Below are positions 7,722 through 16,377 of a stretch of 64,000 bases of DNA, piece after piece (the first letter of the stretch is position 1; every line of letters begins with the position of its first letter). The position numbers and the translations under genes were made by a program. This DNA comes from Natrinema sp031626495. Its GTDB lineage: Archaea; Halobacteriota; Halobacteria; Halobacteriales; Natrialbaceae. The DNA lies in the NCBI RefSeq assembly GCF_031626495.1, contig NZ_JAMQOJ010000007.1, forward strand, positions 62,001-126,000, in the 5' to 3' direction. The notes beneath the pieces are model-generated. The model searched no databases. It was given only the letters and a program-made list of their open reading frames with translations, and was not told the origin of the DNA.

Positions 7722-9482
7722 CTATTCGGAGAACATCGACCCGAGCTGGTCGCGCCACTCCTGAATCTCGGTCACGTCGTCGCGAACAGCTTCGAGGTCG
7801 TCCTCGACCTCTTCGAGATCGTCCGCGACCGAGTCGACGTCTTCGTCAACGGCTTCGATGTCGGCTTCGAGATCGGTGTTCCAGTCGCTGAGATCGTCGA
7901 TATCCTCCTCGAGATCGTCGACCTGCGAGTCCGTTTCCTCGAGGCGCTCGTCCATCGATTCGACTTCGTCTTCGAGAGCCGCGAGATCGTCCTGAAGCTC
8001 CTCGATGAGCTGTGCGCCGGTGCCGTTCTCCTCGAGGAAGGTCTCGAGCGCGTCGGTGTAGGCGGCGACCTCCTCGACGCGGGACTGGAGGTGCTCGACT
8101 TTCGCGATGTCGGGGCCGGACGGCTCGAGGTCGAGTTCGCTTTGGATGGCCTCGAGGTCGTCGTCGTCGACGGTTCCGTCGCGGATCTCGGTCGCGAGAC
8201 GGGCCGCGATCGAGCCGCCGGCCTCGGGGCCGGCGTTCGGCGCTGCGTCGGCGGTTGGGTCGGCGTCGGACGTGTCGGCCGCCGTGTCCCCGTCGTCGTG
8301 TTCGAGCTGTGCGTCTCCCTCGTCCGGTTCGGACTCCGTGTCTGTCTCGCCGGTTTCGTCGGTCGCGTCCGGCGTCTCGTCGGCCGTCTCGAGTCCGTCC
8401 GCATCCGTCTCGTCGTCTATCGTCGCCTCGAGCGATTCCTCCGACGACGATTCCGTCTCCGCTTCGGGTTCGTCGGGTTCCGTCTCGGGCTCGTCGAGAG
8501 TCGGTTCGCTGTCTGCGTCGGCGGTAGCTTCGCCGGGCTCGGCCGCATCGGAGCCGGCGGTCCCCTCGTCGCCCTCGTCGGCAGCCGAGTCGCCGAGGTC
8601 GAGATCGATCTCGGGGCCGGACTCTTCCGTCGCGTCGTCGCCGTCGTCCGCACCCGTCGTGTCAGCCGAGTCGTCCGCGTCGGTGCCGATATCGAGTTCG
8701 ACGCTCGGCTCGTCGTCGGTCCCCTCTTCGTCCACATCGAGCTCGCTCTCGTCCGCCTCCGGCTCCGGAATCTCCTCTTCCTCGAAACCGAGGTCGATGT
8801 CCGGCGTCTCGTCTTCGTCGTCCTCCGCTTCGGCGTCGTCGACCGGATCGGGATCGATGTCGCCGAGGTCGAGATCGAGCCCCCCGTCGTCCGCCGGCGT
8901 GTCGTCGGTGAGGGTCGGATCCTCGTCCGCGTCGGCTTGGTCGGTCTCCGCCGACGCCGTGTCGTCGGCCGGCTCGTCGTCCTCGAGTCCGGGAACCGAC
9001 TCGGACTCGCCGGAGATCATGTCCTTGACGGCTCGATTGCGGTCTTCGGAGACGATGTTACCGATGACTTCGTCGTCGACCTCGTCGGCCTCCGACTCTG
9101 ACTCGCCGTTGTCGTCACTGCCGCGTTCGACGACCGTCGGCTCCGTGAGGAACTCCGCGGCGCGGTCCTCGTCGTCGAGCTGGATCCCGTAGACCGTCTC
9201 GAGACGCTCGTCGGGCTCGAGCGTGGCGGTGAACTCGACGTGATTGTCCTGGAACGCCGTCCAGTCGTCGCTGTGGTAGTCCGGGTGGAACCCGACTTTG
9301 TCCATCGGGAACGAGGCAGGGATATCTTCCGAGAGCTGAAACGTGACCGGGGCGTCGCGGTCCGATTCGATCTCGAACCGGATCGCAGGGACGGGAAACT
9401 CGTCCGCTGCGAACGATTTTCTGACGGTGATTCCGTCAGTGCTGACCTCGACCACGTCGTCCGTGTCGGCGGTGCTACTCAT
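7722..9482 (-). CDS. Acidic disordered protein with long C-terminal coiled coil (haloarchaeal, unknown)
   Basis: A 586-residue protein in three parts. Residues 1-110 form a folded beta-rich domain (VEVSTDGITVRKSFAADEF ... FQLSEDIPASFPMDKVGFH, ending TVYGIQL). Residues about 120-430 are nearly all Asp, Glu, Ser, Thr, Ala and Gly, with recurring short LDLGD/IDLDLGD blocks, and must be disordered. Residues about 455-586 are a continuous heptad-patterned coiled coil (LEDEVESMDERLEET, VDDLEEDIDDL) ending with a Trp-containing tail DQLGSMFSE. There are no membrane segments or signal peptide. Haloarchaea encode similar genes, sometimes near DNA-segregation or signalling genes, but I know no proven role. 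The antisense frames are Arg/Ser-rich shadows. Confidence 0.75.
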   Translation of the reverse strand: MSSTADTDDVVEVSTDGITVRKSFAADEFPVPAIRFEIESDRDAPVTFQLSEDIPASFPMDKVGFHPDYHSDDWTAFQDNHVEFTATLEPDERLETVYGIQLDDEDRAAEFLTEPTVVERGSDDNGESESEADEVDDEVIGNIVSEDRNRAVKDMISGESESVPGLEDDEPADDTASAETDQADADEDPTLTDDTPADDGGLDLDLGDIDPDPVDDAEAEDDEDETPDIDLGFEEEEIPEPEADESELDVDEEGTDDEPSVELDIGTDADDSADTTGADDGDDATEESGPEIDLDLGDSAADEGDEGTAGSDAAEPGEATADADSEPTLDEPETEPDEPEAETESSSEESLEATIDDETDADGLETADETPDATDETGETDTESEPDEGDAQLEHDDGDTAADTSDADPTADAAPNAGPEAGGSIAARLATEIRDGTVDDDDLEAIQSELDLEPSGPDIAKVEHLQSRVEEVAAYTDALETFLEENGTGAQLIEELQDDLAALEDEVESMDERLEETDSQVDDLEEDIDDLSDWNTDLEADIEAVDEDVDSVADDLEEVEDDLEAVRDDVTEIQEWRDQLGSMFSE

Positions 9483-9551
9483 ATGGGACCAATGTTACAA
9501 TACCATTACTATAAATTGTGCGGACGGACTCATGTCCGAACAGCGATACGT

Positions 9552-10385
9552 TTACAGATCGACTCGGTCCCCGATCTCGACGATCTCGAGTCGCCGCGGG
9601 TAATCGAAGCTCGCGGCGTGGTGGTGTAGCGCCGTCGGATCGGCTGTGAGTCCCTTCCACATGTCCCAGTGACTCGGCAGGAGTCGCTCGCACTCGAGCG
9701 CGGCAGCGCACTCGACGATCTGATTCTCGTCGTTGTACCAGCGGGTTCGCTTGGGTTCGCGGGTCTGCTTGTCGGGAATCCGCCCGACGGTCCCGAATGC
9801 GAGCGCCGCGAGGTCGATGTCGTACTCGCCACCGAGTCGCTCGAACTCGTCGGTCGGCTTCGTGTCACCGCCGTGGAAGAACGTACCCGCCTCGTGTTCG
9901 AAGACGTAGCTCACGGGGTGGGTCGCGTCGGGGTCGTTCGCCGGCTCGACGTGAACCGTGAACTCGCCGAGCTCGAGGGTATCTCCCTCGGCAACTTCGG
10001 CGAGCTGGTCGATGGTCACGTCCCACTCCTCGGTCCAGTTCTCGTCCTCGCGGGCGACCGCGACGCTGTCGTCCGGCCCGTAGAACGTCGCACCCGTGTT
10101 CTCGAGGATCGGCGCCTGGCTCGGCCCGTGGACGTGGTCGGTATGTTCGTGCGTCGCGAGGACGGCGTCTGCCTCGTCGACGTCCGCAGGGTCGAACGGC
10201 ACGGGGATCATCCGGATCGTTCGCGGCGGGTCGCCCAGCCCGAGGTAGGGGTCGATATAGATCGTCGTCCCGTCGCTCCCTTTGAGCACGAAGCCGTTAC
10301 AGCCGAGATACCAGATCGCCACGCCGTCGGGGTTCGCGTCCGCGACATCGCGGACGAGCCAGTCGTCCCAGTCGCTGTGAATCAT
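9552..10385 (-). CDS. Metallo-beta-lactamase fold hydrolase, UlaG-like
   Basis: A 277-residue cytosolic metallohydrolase. It shows the MBL signature THEHTDHVHGPS (metal ligands HxHxDH), preceded by IWYLGCNGFVLKGSDGTTIYID and followed by FFHGGDTKPTDEF and LLPSHWDMWKG, the pattern of the L-ascorbate-6-phosphate lactonase (UlaG) branch. Archaeal members are of unknown substrate. I start at ATG 10385 (MIHSDWDDWLVRDV), since the 15 extra upstream residues (METATLTRPVRAA) lack family character. No sugar-phosphate genes are adjacent. Confidence 0.8.
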   Translation of the reverse strand: MIHSDWDDWLVRDVADANPDGVAIWYLGCNGFVLKGSDGTTIYIDPYLGLGDPPRTIRMIPVPFDPADVDEADAVLATHEHTDHVHGPSQAPILENTGATFYGPDDSVAVAREDENWTEEWDVTIDQLAEVAEGDTLELGEFTVHVEPANDPDATHPVSYVFEHEAGTFFHGGDTKPTDEFERLGGEYDIDLAALAFGTVGRIPDKQTREPKRTRWYNDENQIVECAAALECERLLPSHWDMWKGLTADPTALHHHAASFDYPRRLEIVEIGDRVDL

Positions 10386-10503
10386 GTGCGTGGCTGCGCG
10401 GACTGGCCGTGTAAGTGTTGCCGTCTCCACTGACGGTTCGAGGCGACGGCGAGCGACGTTCAGATCGAGAGAAAAACGGACGATGGGCGCAGAACGGCCA
10501 CGA

Positions 10504-11685
10504 TCAAAGCGGAGAGGGTACGTGGACGTCTTCCCGTCGGCCGTCGAAGCGCTCGAGCCGCGAGTCGAGTAGCTGACGCATCAGGACGACGAGCCCGTTC
10601 TGTGGACCGTCGCCAACGATAGCCGTTTCGACGGGCCCCTCGTCGCCCGACGGTGACTGTCCGATCGTTCCGAGCATGACCGCCTCGCGATCAGCGAACA
10701 CCAGCCGCCCCACGGATTCGCTGGACGGCGGGAGATCGAGCCAGTCCCGCTGGGGTTCCCAGACGACGACGCCTGGAATTCGATCGCGAACGAGTTCACG
10801 GACGCGCGGATCGCGAGACCCGAGGTAGACCTCGACGCCGCGATCGACCGCGTCTTCGATCCGGCGGAAACAGCCCTCCTCGAGCAGGCCGGTCGTCGTA
10901 AACAGCAAGAACAGTTCGTCGTCGGCTCGCTCGCAGAGCGACTGGCCGGTCGTGACGACCGTCTCGCGGCCCTCGAGCGTCCGAACGGCAGACCCGTCCT
11001 CGGCCGCGGTTTCGGCGTCGGCGGAGTGTAGCCACTCCGCGCGAAGGAGGGGGTGTCCCTCGTAGGAGACCTGGCCCGCCGCCGCGTCGTGGCTGACGAG
11101 CGTGGCCTCGTTCAGCATCGGCAGGTGGACGTGCACGAGCGAGGTCCACACCTCGTCGACGCGTTCGTCCGAGACCTCGCGTTCGGTCGTGCCGGCTTCG
11201 CGGGCGGCGACATCGCGGGCGAGCGTCTCCGTCGCGATCGGGTGATACTGGTTCCCGAGGACCGACAGGAGCGTCCGCCGGCGTTCATTGGCCAGCGCCT
11301 CGAAGACGGCATCGAGATCGTCCCGCTTCTCCGTCCGGCCAGCCGAGAGAGCACGTTCCAGGGCTGGGATATCGAACGCCGGATGATCGCCCAGCGCGAT
11401 CTCCTCGTCGTCCGTGCGCTCGAGCAGGCCTGCGTCGGTCAGGCGCGGGAGTTGTCGGTGGTGGAGGTCGACGAGCGCCTGCCGCTGGTCGTCGTCGGTT
11501 ACCGCAGCGAGTCGTTTATCCGCGGTTACTGCTGCGAGCTGGAAGGCAAGATCCTCTTTATCGACGGGCCGGGGAGACCGTTCGTGGACGAGACGGAGGA
11601 CGGTCCGGCGGCGGACGTCGGCGAGGGCGTGGAAGAATGCGTCGCGAACATCGGCTGTGGATCCGCTCGTAGCTGAGTTACTCAT
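10504..11685 (-). CDS. Two-winged-helix (DUF7344-like) regulator with PLD/TrmB-type sensor domain
   Basis: A 393-residue predicted transcription regulator. Two tandem winged-helix domains of the DUF7344 kind are visible: FHALADVRRRTVLRLV (from residue 13) and FEALANERRRTLLSVL (from about 128), each with the LxHxHLPxL-type wing (LHHRQLPRLTDAGLLER; VHVHLPMLNEATLVS). The C-terminal 160 residues (FLLFTTTGLLEEGCFRRIEDAVDRGVEVYLGSRD ... REAVMLGTIG) resemble the phospholipase-D-like ligand domain found after the HTH in TrmB-family and related haloarchaeal regulators. The duplication of the DNA-binding module in one chain suggests it covers a pseudo-dyad site as a monomer; that is inference. Confidence 0.7.
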   Translation of the reverse strand: MSNSATSGSTADVRDAFFHALADVRRRTVLRLVHERSPRPVDKEDLAFQLAAVTADKRLAAVTDDDQRQALVDLHHRQLPRLTDAGLLERTDDEEIALGDHPAFDIPALERALSAGRTEKRDDLDAVFEALANERRRTLLSVLGNQYHPIATETLARDVAAREAGTTEREVSDERVDEVWTSLVHVHLPMLNEATLVSHDAAAGQVSYEGHPLLRAEWLHSADAETAAEDGSAVRTLEGRETVVTTGQSLCERADDELFLLFTTTGLLEEGCFRRIEDAVDRGVEVYLGSRDPRVRELVRDRIPGVVVWEPQRDWLDLPPSSESVGRLVFADREAVMLGTIGQSPSGDEGPVETAIVGDGPQNGLVVLMRQLLDSRLERFDGRREDVHVPSPL

Positions 11686-11928
11686 CGACTACTGGTCGGT
11701 GACTAGCGGGCAAAAGAACTCCTCCAAACTGCTTTGGATTCAGTGGACTATTACGGCTGTTTGGTGAGAAATTCCCGAATATACACTAATAGAAACGTGA
11801 TCGTAGTATCGTATTTCGTTCTCGCGACCGATCATACAGTTTAACGCAAGTCTCTCGAGAGCAGAACAATCTCGAGCGACGATCGACAGTAGCGCTGGAT
11901 ATGACGATCGAACCGCAACAGTGGCACG

Positions 11929-12978
11929 CTACCAGGTGCCGTGGAACGTATCGAACGAGAGGCTATCGAGCGGCTCGTCGCCGACGGCGATTCGGTACTC
12001 GCCGGGCGTGAGCATCGGCTTGTGGAACTGCGGCCCGTCGTCGGTCGTGATCCGCGGACAGCCGGTGTTGACGAACGCGTCCATATCGAAGTTCCGCAGG
12101 CGGTCCGGCGTCACTTCGTCCATCGTGATGAGGTATGCGTTGTCGTTGTCGTCGAGGATCTCCTGAGCGATCTCCCAGCGGCCCTGTCCGATCTTGGTAC
12201 AGAAGATGACGCCCCACTTCTCGGCGTCCATCGCGCGATGGATCGCGCCGTAGCGCTGTTTCATGAACTTCTCCGTGTCCGCGACGGTGACCACATTGTT
12301 GACCGGGTCGGCGATAACGACGTGTTTGTCGGGGTGTTCCATCGCCAGCCCGAGGGGGTGGAACTTCCCGCCGCCGACGTACAACACCTGATCCGCGGGT
12401 ACGTCCGCGCTCGCGTAGTTGCAGCCGAGCACCTGCCCCTCGTGGGTCAGCCGGTCGTCGCCGCGGCGGCTGTGAACCTCGTAGCCCCGCTCCTCGAGGA
12501 ACTCGCTCATCTCCTCGTAGCGGTTCATGTGTTGGGCCGTGGTGACGAGGCCGACGCCCTCGGTCTCTTCGGGCGGCTCTAAGGTGTCGAGGGCCTCCTC
12601 CATGATCGGCGTGACCTCGACGTTCGAGAACAGCGGGACGTAGATCACCTTGTCCGTGTCCTTCATCGGCGAGTGGCCGAAGTGAACGAACACGTCGGTG
12701 CGTTTCATCAGGTAGGTGTCGAGGTCGCAGGCTCCGTAGCAGGGCTGGCCCGAGAGCATGAACGTCACGTCGTCGTCGGCCAACTCTCGCAGGTCGTCGG
12801 CCACGGCTGGACCGCGACGTTTCAGTCCCTCGGGAAACTGCAGGCCGACCTTTTTGGCGTCCCGTTCCTCGATCGCGTCGACGATCTGCTCGAGTTCGTA
12901 GTCCCACTCGCGATCGTGTTCGAGACGCATTCCGGTGTTCCTGAGGTCGCCCTCACTGTATTCCGGCTCCTGGCTCAT
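11929..12978 (-). CDS. dph2: Diphthamide biosynthesis enzyme Dph2
   Basis: A 349-residue archaeal Dph2, the radical-SAM-like [4Fe-4S] enzyme that transfers the 3-amino-3-carboxypropyl group of S-adenosylmethionine to a histidine of elongation factor aEF2, the first step of diphthamide formation. The three cluster cysteines are at GQPCYGACD (residue about 80-84), VLGCNYAS (about 185) and NTGCPRI (about 310). Length and all motifs match the family. It stands alone between the winged-helix regulator and the HalX regulator. An internal Met at residue 17 is possible, but the acidic N-terminus MSQEPEYSEGDLRNTG is common in haloarchaeal members. Confidence 0.93.
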   Translation of the reverse strand: MSQEPEYSEGDLRNTGMRLEHDREWDYELEQIVDAIEERDAKKVGLQFPEGLKRRGPAVADDLRELADDDVTFMLSGQPCYGACDLDTYLMKRTDVFVHFGHSPMKDTDKVIYVPLFSNVEVTPIMEEALDTLEPPEETEGVGLVTTAQHMNRYEEMSEFLEERGYEVHSRRGDDRLTHEGQVLGCNYASADVPADQVLYVGGGKFHPLGLAMEHPDKHVVIADPVNNVVTVADTEKFMKQRYGAIHRAMDAEKWGVIFCTKIGQGRWEIAQEILDDNDNAYLITMDEVTPDRLRNFDMDAFVNTGCPRITTDDGPQFHKPMLTPGEYRIAVGDEPLDSLSFDTFHGTW

Positions 12979-13030
12979 TAGCCTCTGTTACGGCCACGCA
13001 CGTATAACGGCGGCGCTTCTCGAATCGTCG

Positions 13031-13624
13031 TCAGGAGAATCGTTGGACCCGCTGTGCCCCGGAATCGGTGGCGTAGTCACACGCGGTAAACGCCGCTCGA
13101 AAGTCCTCGCCGTCGAAGGCCGCTACCAGTTCGTCTAGCTCGTCGAACAGTTCCCCGAGCCGCCGCTGTACTGCCGCGTACTCCTCGTCGTCGGGATCGT
13201 CTCGGGTGTGCGCCTCGAGCGCGCCGCGTCTAGCGGCCAACGTCGCGCATTCGGCCATCAGTTCCTCGTATCGGGCCCGACGCGCCAGTCGATCGACAGT
13301 CCCGCGGAGGTCGGTCTCGTCGACGGGCTTGACGAGACAGTCACCGGCAATGCGCCGACTCTCGAACTCGCGATCGGCGCTGCACATGACCGCAATCGAG
13401 TGCGAACCTGCGCGACGGTCGATCTCGGTCGCGACGACGGTTCCCGCCTCCGCCTGAAGGTCACGATCGACCAGTACGACGTCGGCGCCGTCGAGTCTCG
13501 CGAGAGCCTCCTCGCCGTCCGTCGTCGTCCGCACGCGATAGTCATCTATGAGCAAAGAACGGATCCCCCCAACGACGTCGTGATCGGGGGCTGCGACGAG
13601 AACGACGGTTGTGTCACCAGCCAT
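13031..13624 (-). CDS. HalX-domain response regulator
   Basis: A 197-residue receiver protein. Residues 1-115 form the REC domain, with acidic pair near APDHD, the phospho-acceptor Asp in VVLVDRD and the conserved Lys in CLVKPVDETDLRG. Residues 120-185 form the HalX module (ARYEELMAECATLAARRGALE ... YAAVQRRLGELFDELDELVAAF), a helical domain almost specific to haloarchaea. There is no DNA-binding domain, so it probably works by protein contact. No cognate kinase is adjacent. Confidence 0.88.
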   Translation of the reverse strand: MAGDTTVVLVAAPDHDVVGGIRSLLIDDYRVRTTTDGEEALARLDGADVVLVDRDLQAEAGTVVATEIDRRAGSHSIAVMCSADREFESRRIAGDCLVKPVDETDLRGTVDRLARRARYEELMAECATLAARRGALEAHTRDDPDDEEYAAVQRRLGELFDELDELVAAFDGEDFRAAFTACDYATDSGAQRVQRFS

Positions 13625-13873
13625 AATTCGTGATGGTAGTAGGTCTCTATTCGACCGTCATCAAATTATGGAATAATTGCGTTTCAGTTACAGATTCGGT
13701 CGGACTCGACTGCGTCTGTCAATCCGCTACGCCGAGCGGTCGATATCGCGGCAACACGGTACTTCTGGGCACACCGGACCGGTTCACAGCACGTGACTCC
13801 GGGTGACGGAGAAAGGGACGCAGTTCTTTTACCGTCCCAACAGTCATAGTACTGGAGCCTAAACGGGGGGTTA

Positions 13874-14794
13874 ATGGCAGCGGAACAGGCCGCAGACGGC
13901 TATCTCTTCGACCTCTATCGTCGATACATCGGAGAACCGGAGGACCGAACCGACGTCTACGTTGGGTTCGGGCTGTTCCTCGGCGGAATCGGGCTCGCGA
14001 TCGTGGGACTGCTGCTCTTCCTGTGGGGGAACACGTTCGATGCCCGGTCGCCCGGCTACTTCGCGTGGGTCGGGCCCGCGTACGCGCTCGAGATGATCGC
14101 ACTTCCCGTGGTGATGCTCGGGATCGTCACGCTCCTCCCCTCGGAACGGCGAATGCTGTACGCGTCGACCGGCGGCGTCGCGATTACAGTCGCCGCAGTC
14201 GTCGGGTTTCTCTTCGTCTATCCGCAGGATTGGAACGGGTACGGCGACGATTACACCGTTCAGGTGGTCGCGGTGTACGCCGTCGGACTCGCCGGCATCA
14301 CCGCCTCGACCGGCGCGGCACTGATCGCCCACTACCTCGATTTGGCCCAGCAGGCCGACGCGGTCGTGACCGGCGACGAGACCGACGACGAACCCGAACT
14401 CACCGATGAAGACATCCAGCAGGATATCGACGAGGCGATGGAAGGCGTCGAGCTCTCCTGGGGCGGCGTCCAGAAGACCGAACACAAGCGACTGAGCTTC
14501 TCCGAGGACGATTTCGACGACGTCAACGTCGACACCGACGCCGGGACGACGACGACGCGCTCGACGGGGGTCGACGCACAGGTCGCCGGTCTCAAAGGGC
14601 TGAAAGGCGGCGAGACGAAGACGACCACCTCGAGTGCCACCGTCGACGATCAGACGGCGAAACTGAAGGAACTCCGCGAACAGCAGCGCGCAGAAGACCT
14701 GGCGACGGCCGACGACGACGGCGTCGCCGCGACGGTGACGAAACCGTTCTCGAAGCTGGTCGAACGCGTTCGAAACGTCTTTACACGGAATTAA
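13874..14794 (+). CDS. Haloarchaeal membrane protein upstream of actin-like gene
   Basis: A 306-residue protein with about four to six membrane segments in residues 35-165 (VGFGLFLGGIGLAIVGLLLF, ALEMIALPVVMLGIVTLL, GGVAITVAAVVGFLFVY, VVAVYAVGLAGITASTGAAL) and a soluble acidic C-terminal half (170-306) that includes DEAMEGVELSWGGVQKTEH and a basic end (PFSKLVERVRNVFTRN). I do not recognise a function. It lies 98 bp upstream of the actin-like gene in the same direction, which makes a membrane anchor or partner for that filament an attractive but unproven idea. Confidence 0.7.
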   Translation: MAAEQAADGYLFDLYRRYIGEPEDRTDVYVGFGLFLGGIGLAIVGLLLFLWGNTFDARSPGYFAWVGPAYALEMIALPVVMLGIVTLLPSERRMLYASTGGVAITVAAVVGFLFVYPQDWNGYGDDYTVQVVAVYAVGLAGITASTGAALIAHYLDLAQQADAVVTGDETDDEPELTDEDIQQDIDEAMEGVELSWGGVQKTEHKRLSFSEDDFDDVNVDTDAGTTTTRSTGVDAQVAGLKGLKGGETKTTTSSATVDDQTAKLKELREQQRAEDLATADDDGVAATVTKPFSKLVERVRNVFTRN

Positions 14795-14860
14795 GCACTG
14801 ATTGGCGGGTCGAAACACCGTTTTACTTTCTCCAGTCGGAGAGAGTAATCAACGCACATA

Positions 14861-14870
14861 GATTTATAAT
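14861..14870 (+). promoter_or_regulatory. TATA box of the actin-like gene (leaderless)
   Basis: GATTTATAAT lies 23-32 bp before the ATG at 14893, so transcription should begin at or next to the start codon, giving a leaderless mRNA as is common for abundant haloarchaeal proteins. This also shows the gene has its own promoter despite the upstream membrane protein gene. Confidence 0.6.
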
Positions 14871-14892
14871 CCGTCGGTGGCCTTGCCCACAC

Positions 14893-15918
14893 ATGGCCAA
14901 AGGCCTAGACGTTGGAACGATGAACATCCTGTCAGCACAGCAGGATGGGAACGACACGGTTTTCGTGCAACAGCGTAACTCCTTCGTAGAGATCGAGTAC
15001 TCGGACATGGCCGAGCAGATGCTCTCGCGAAGCGAAGTCCTCCACATTCGCAAAGACGACAAGGTCTACGTCGTCGGCGACGACGCGTTGAACTTCGCGA
15101 ACATCTTCAACAAGGAGACGCGGCGGCCGATGAAACACGGGATCCTCTCGAACGACGAGCAGAGCGCGATCCCGATGATGAAGCTCATCATCGAGCAGGT
15201 CGTCGGCGAGCCCGCTTATCCCGACGAGAAGCTGTACTTCTCGTCCCCCGCGGACCCGATCGACTCGGATCTCTCGACGCTGTATCACCAGAAAACGATC
15301 GAGTCCTTCCTCGACGACATGGGGTACGACTCCGAACCGATCAACGAAGGAATGTCCGTCATCTACAGCGAACTCGCGGACAACAACTTCACCGGTCTCG
15401 GCATCTCGTTCGGTGCCGGGATGACGAACGTCTGCCTGTCTTACTACGCAGTGCCGGTCATGAAGTTCTCCGTCGCCCGCGGTGGCGACTGGGTCGACGA
15501 GCAGGCCGCCCGCGCGACCGGGACGCCCGTCGACAAGGTCACCTCCATCAAGGAGGACGACTTCGAACTCGACTTCACGACCGACGTCGGCGGCGTCGAG
15601 GGCGCGCTGTCGATCTACTACGAGAACCTGCTCGACTACGTCATCGAGAACATCGTCAAAGAGGTCGACGAGGAAGACGTCGAAGAAGGTCTCGACGTGC
15701 CCGTCGTCGTCACCGGCGGGACCTCGAGCCCGAGCGGCTTCGAGGAACTGTTCCGCGATCACCTGGAAGAAGCGAACATTCCGTTCTCGATCAGCGGCGT
15801 CACGCACGCGAACGAGCCGTTGTACAGCGTCGCACGCGGTGGCCTCGTCGCCGCTCGCTCCGACGAGGACGTCGATCACGACGACGACGAAGCGGAAGCG
15901 GCAGCCGCGAACGAGTAA
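14893..15918 (+). CDS. Actin-superfamily cytoskeletal protein (salactin/volactin-like)
   Basis: A 341-residue actin-fold ATPase. Phosphate-1 loop: GLDVGTMNILSAQQDG at the N-terminus; phosphate-2 loop: GLGISFGAGMTNVCLSYYAV near 178; adenosine motif: VVVTGGTSSPSGFEELF near 275. The last 20 residues are an acidic Asp/Ala tail. This is the pattern of the haloarchaeal actin homologues described as salactin (Halobacterium) and volactin (Haloferax), related to MreB but divergent. Expected role: dynamic filaments affecting cell shape or partition. The assignment to salactin rather than another haloarchaeal actin is from memory of the sequence type and needs a tree. Confidence 0.8.
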   Translation: MAKGLDVGTMNILSAQQDGNDTVFVQQRNSFVEIEYSDMAEQMLSRSEVLHIRKDDKVYVVGDDALNFANIFNKETRRPMKHGILSNDEQSAIPMMKLIIEQVVGEPAYPDEKLYFSSPADPIDSDLSTLYHQKTIESFLDDMGYDSEPINEGMSVIYSELADNNFTGLGISFGAGMTNVCLSYYAVPVMKFSVARGGDWVDEQAARATGTPVDKVTSIKEDDFELDFTTDVGGVEGALSIYYENLLDYVIENIVKEVDEEDVEEGLDVPVVVTGGTSSPSGFEELFRDHLEEANIPFSISGVTHANEPLYSVARGGLVAARSDEDVDHDDDEAEAAAANE

Positions 15919-15938
15919 CCTCGACGCTGCCGATTCGA

Positions 15939-15944
15939 TTTTTT
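15939..15944 (+). terminator. Oligo-T terminator after actin-like gene
   Basis: TTTTTT about 20 bp after the stop codon of the actin-like gene fits the simple poly-T terminators of archaea. The opposing zinc-ribbon gene ends 50 bp further on. Confidence 0.5.
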
Positions 15945-15993
15945 GCGCGCCGGAGTCCGTTCGCCTCGAGCACCGCAAACGGCGACTTCGGCG

Positions 15994-16176
15994 TCAGCGC
16001 TCGGCCGACTGTTCGTAAAACCGATTGAACGCATCCCGCCAGGATTCGACGTCCTCCCCGGTCGGTTGGTGTTCGACGGGGATGTCAGCGAATCCGCATC
16101 GCGTGCACGTGACCGTCGACGCGTCCTCGAGCGCGAGTTCCTCGATTTCCCCCCCACACCGTGGACACTCGTCCAT
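15994..16176 (-). CDS. Small zinc-ribbon protein
   Basis: A 60-residue protein with two CxxC knuckles, ECPRCGG at residues 3-7 and VTCTRCGFA at 23-28, forming a typical zinc ribbon, followed by a helical tail (ESWRDAFNRFYEQSAE). Such mini zinc fingers are numerous in haloarchaea and a few have been tied to gene regulation or biofilm behaviour, but this one has no known function. It is convergent with the actin-like gene. Confidence 0.75.
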   Translation of the reverse strand: MDECPRCGGEIEELALEDASTVTCTRCGFADIPVEHQPTGEDVESWRDAFNRFYEQSAER

Positions 16177-16377
16177 ACCTGTAACTTCGCCGGGGTATCC
16201 TTAACTCTATTCGAACCTGTAGATATTCCGTTACGTTTCCGGGACAGCGGCCTGTACGCGCCGAACGCGTTCGAACGGCGCTGGGTCTCAACTCGAGGAC
16301 AGTCTTCCGCAGCACCGATTGTATTACTACCAAGCATCCGGAAAGCTTTTTGTATGCAAGCCATGTATGTGGCGGTA

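Noticed and set aside
8107..9192. Plus-strand 361-codon Ser-rich frame
   Set aside because: Antisense shadow of the Asp/Glu-rich linker of the 586-aa protein; Ser-Ser repeats mirror GAC/GAG codons.
14029..14773. Matches to the CGAAC-N2-GTTCG motif inside the membrane protein gene (GGAACACGTTCG near 14029, CGAACGCGTTCG near 14761)
   Set aside because: They lie deep within a coding sequence and are made of common codons (Asn-Thr-Phe, Glu-Arg-Val-Arg). They show the background rate and are not operators.
16262..16273. Perfect palindrome CGAACGCGTTCG in the gap between the zinc-ribbon gene and the unknown 131-aa gene
   Set aside because: Intergenic, but far from any visible TATA box and next to genes with no link to respiration; the CGCG core is common in this genome. 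Not counted in the regulon.
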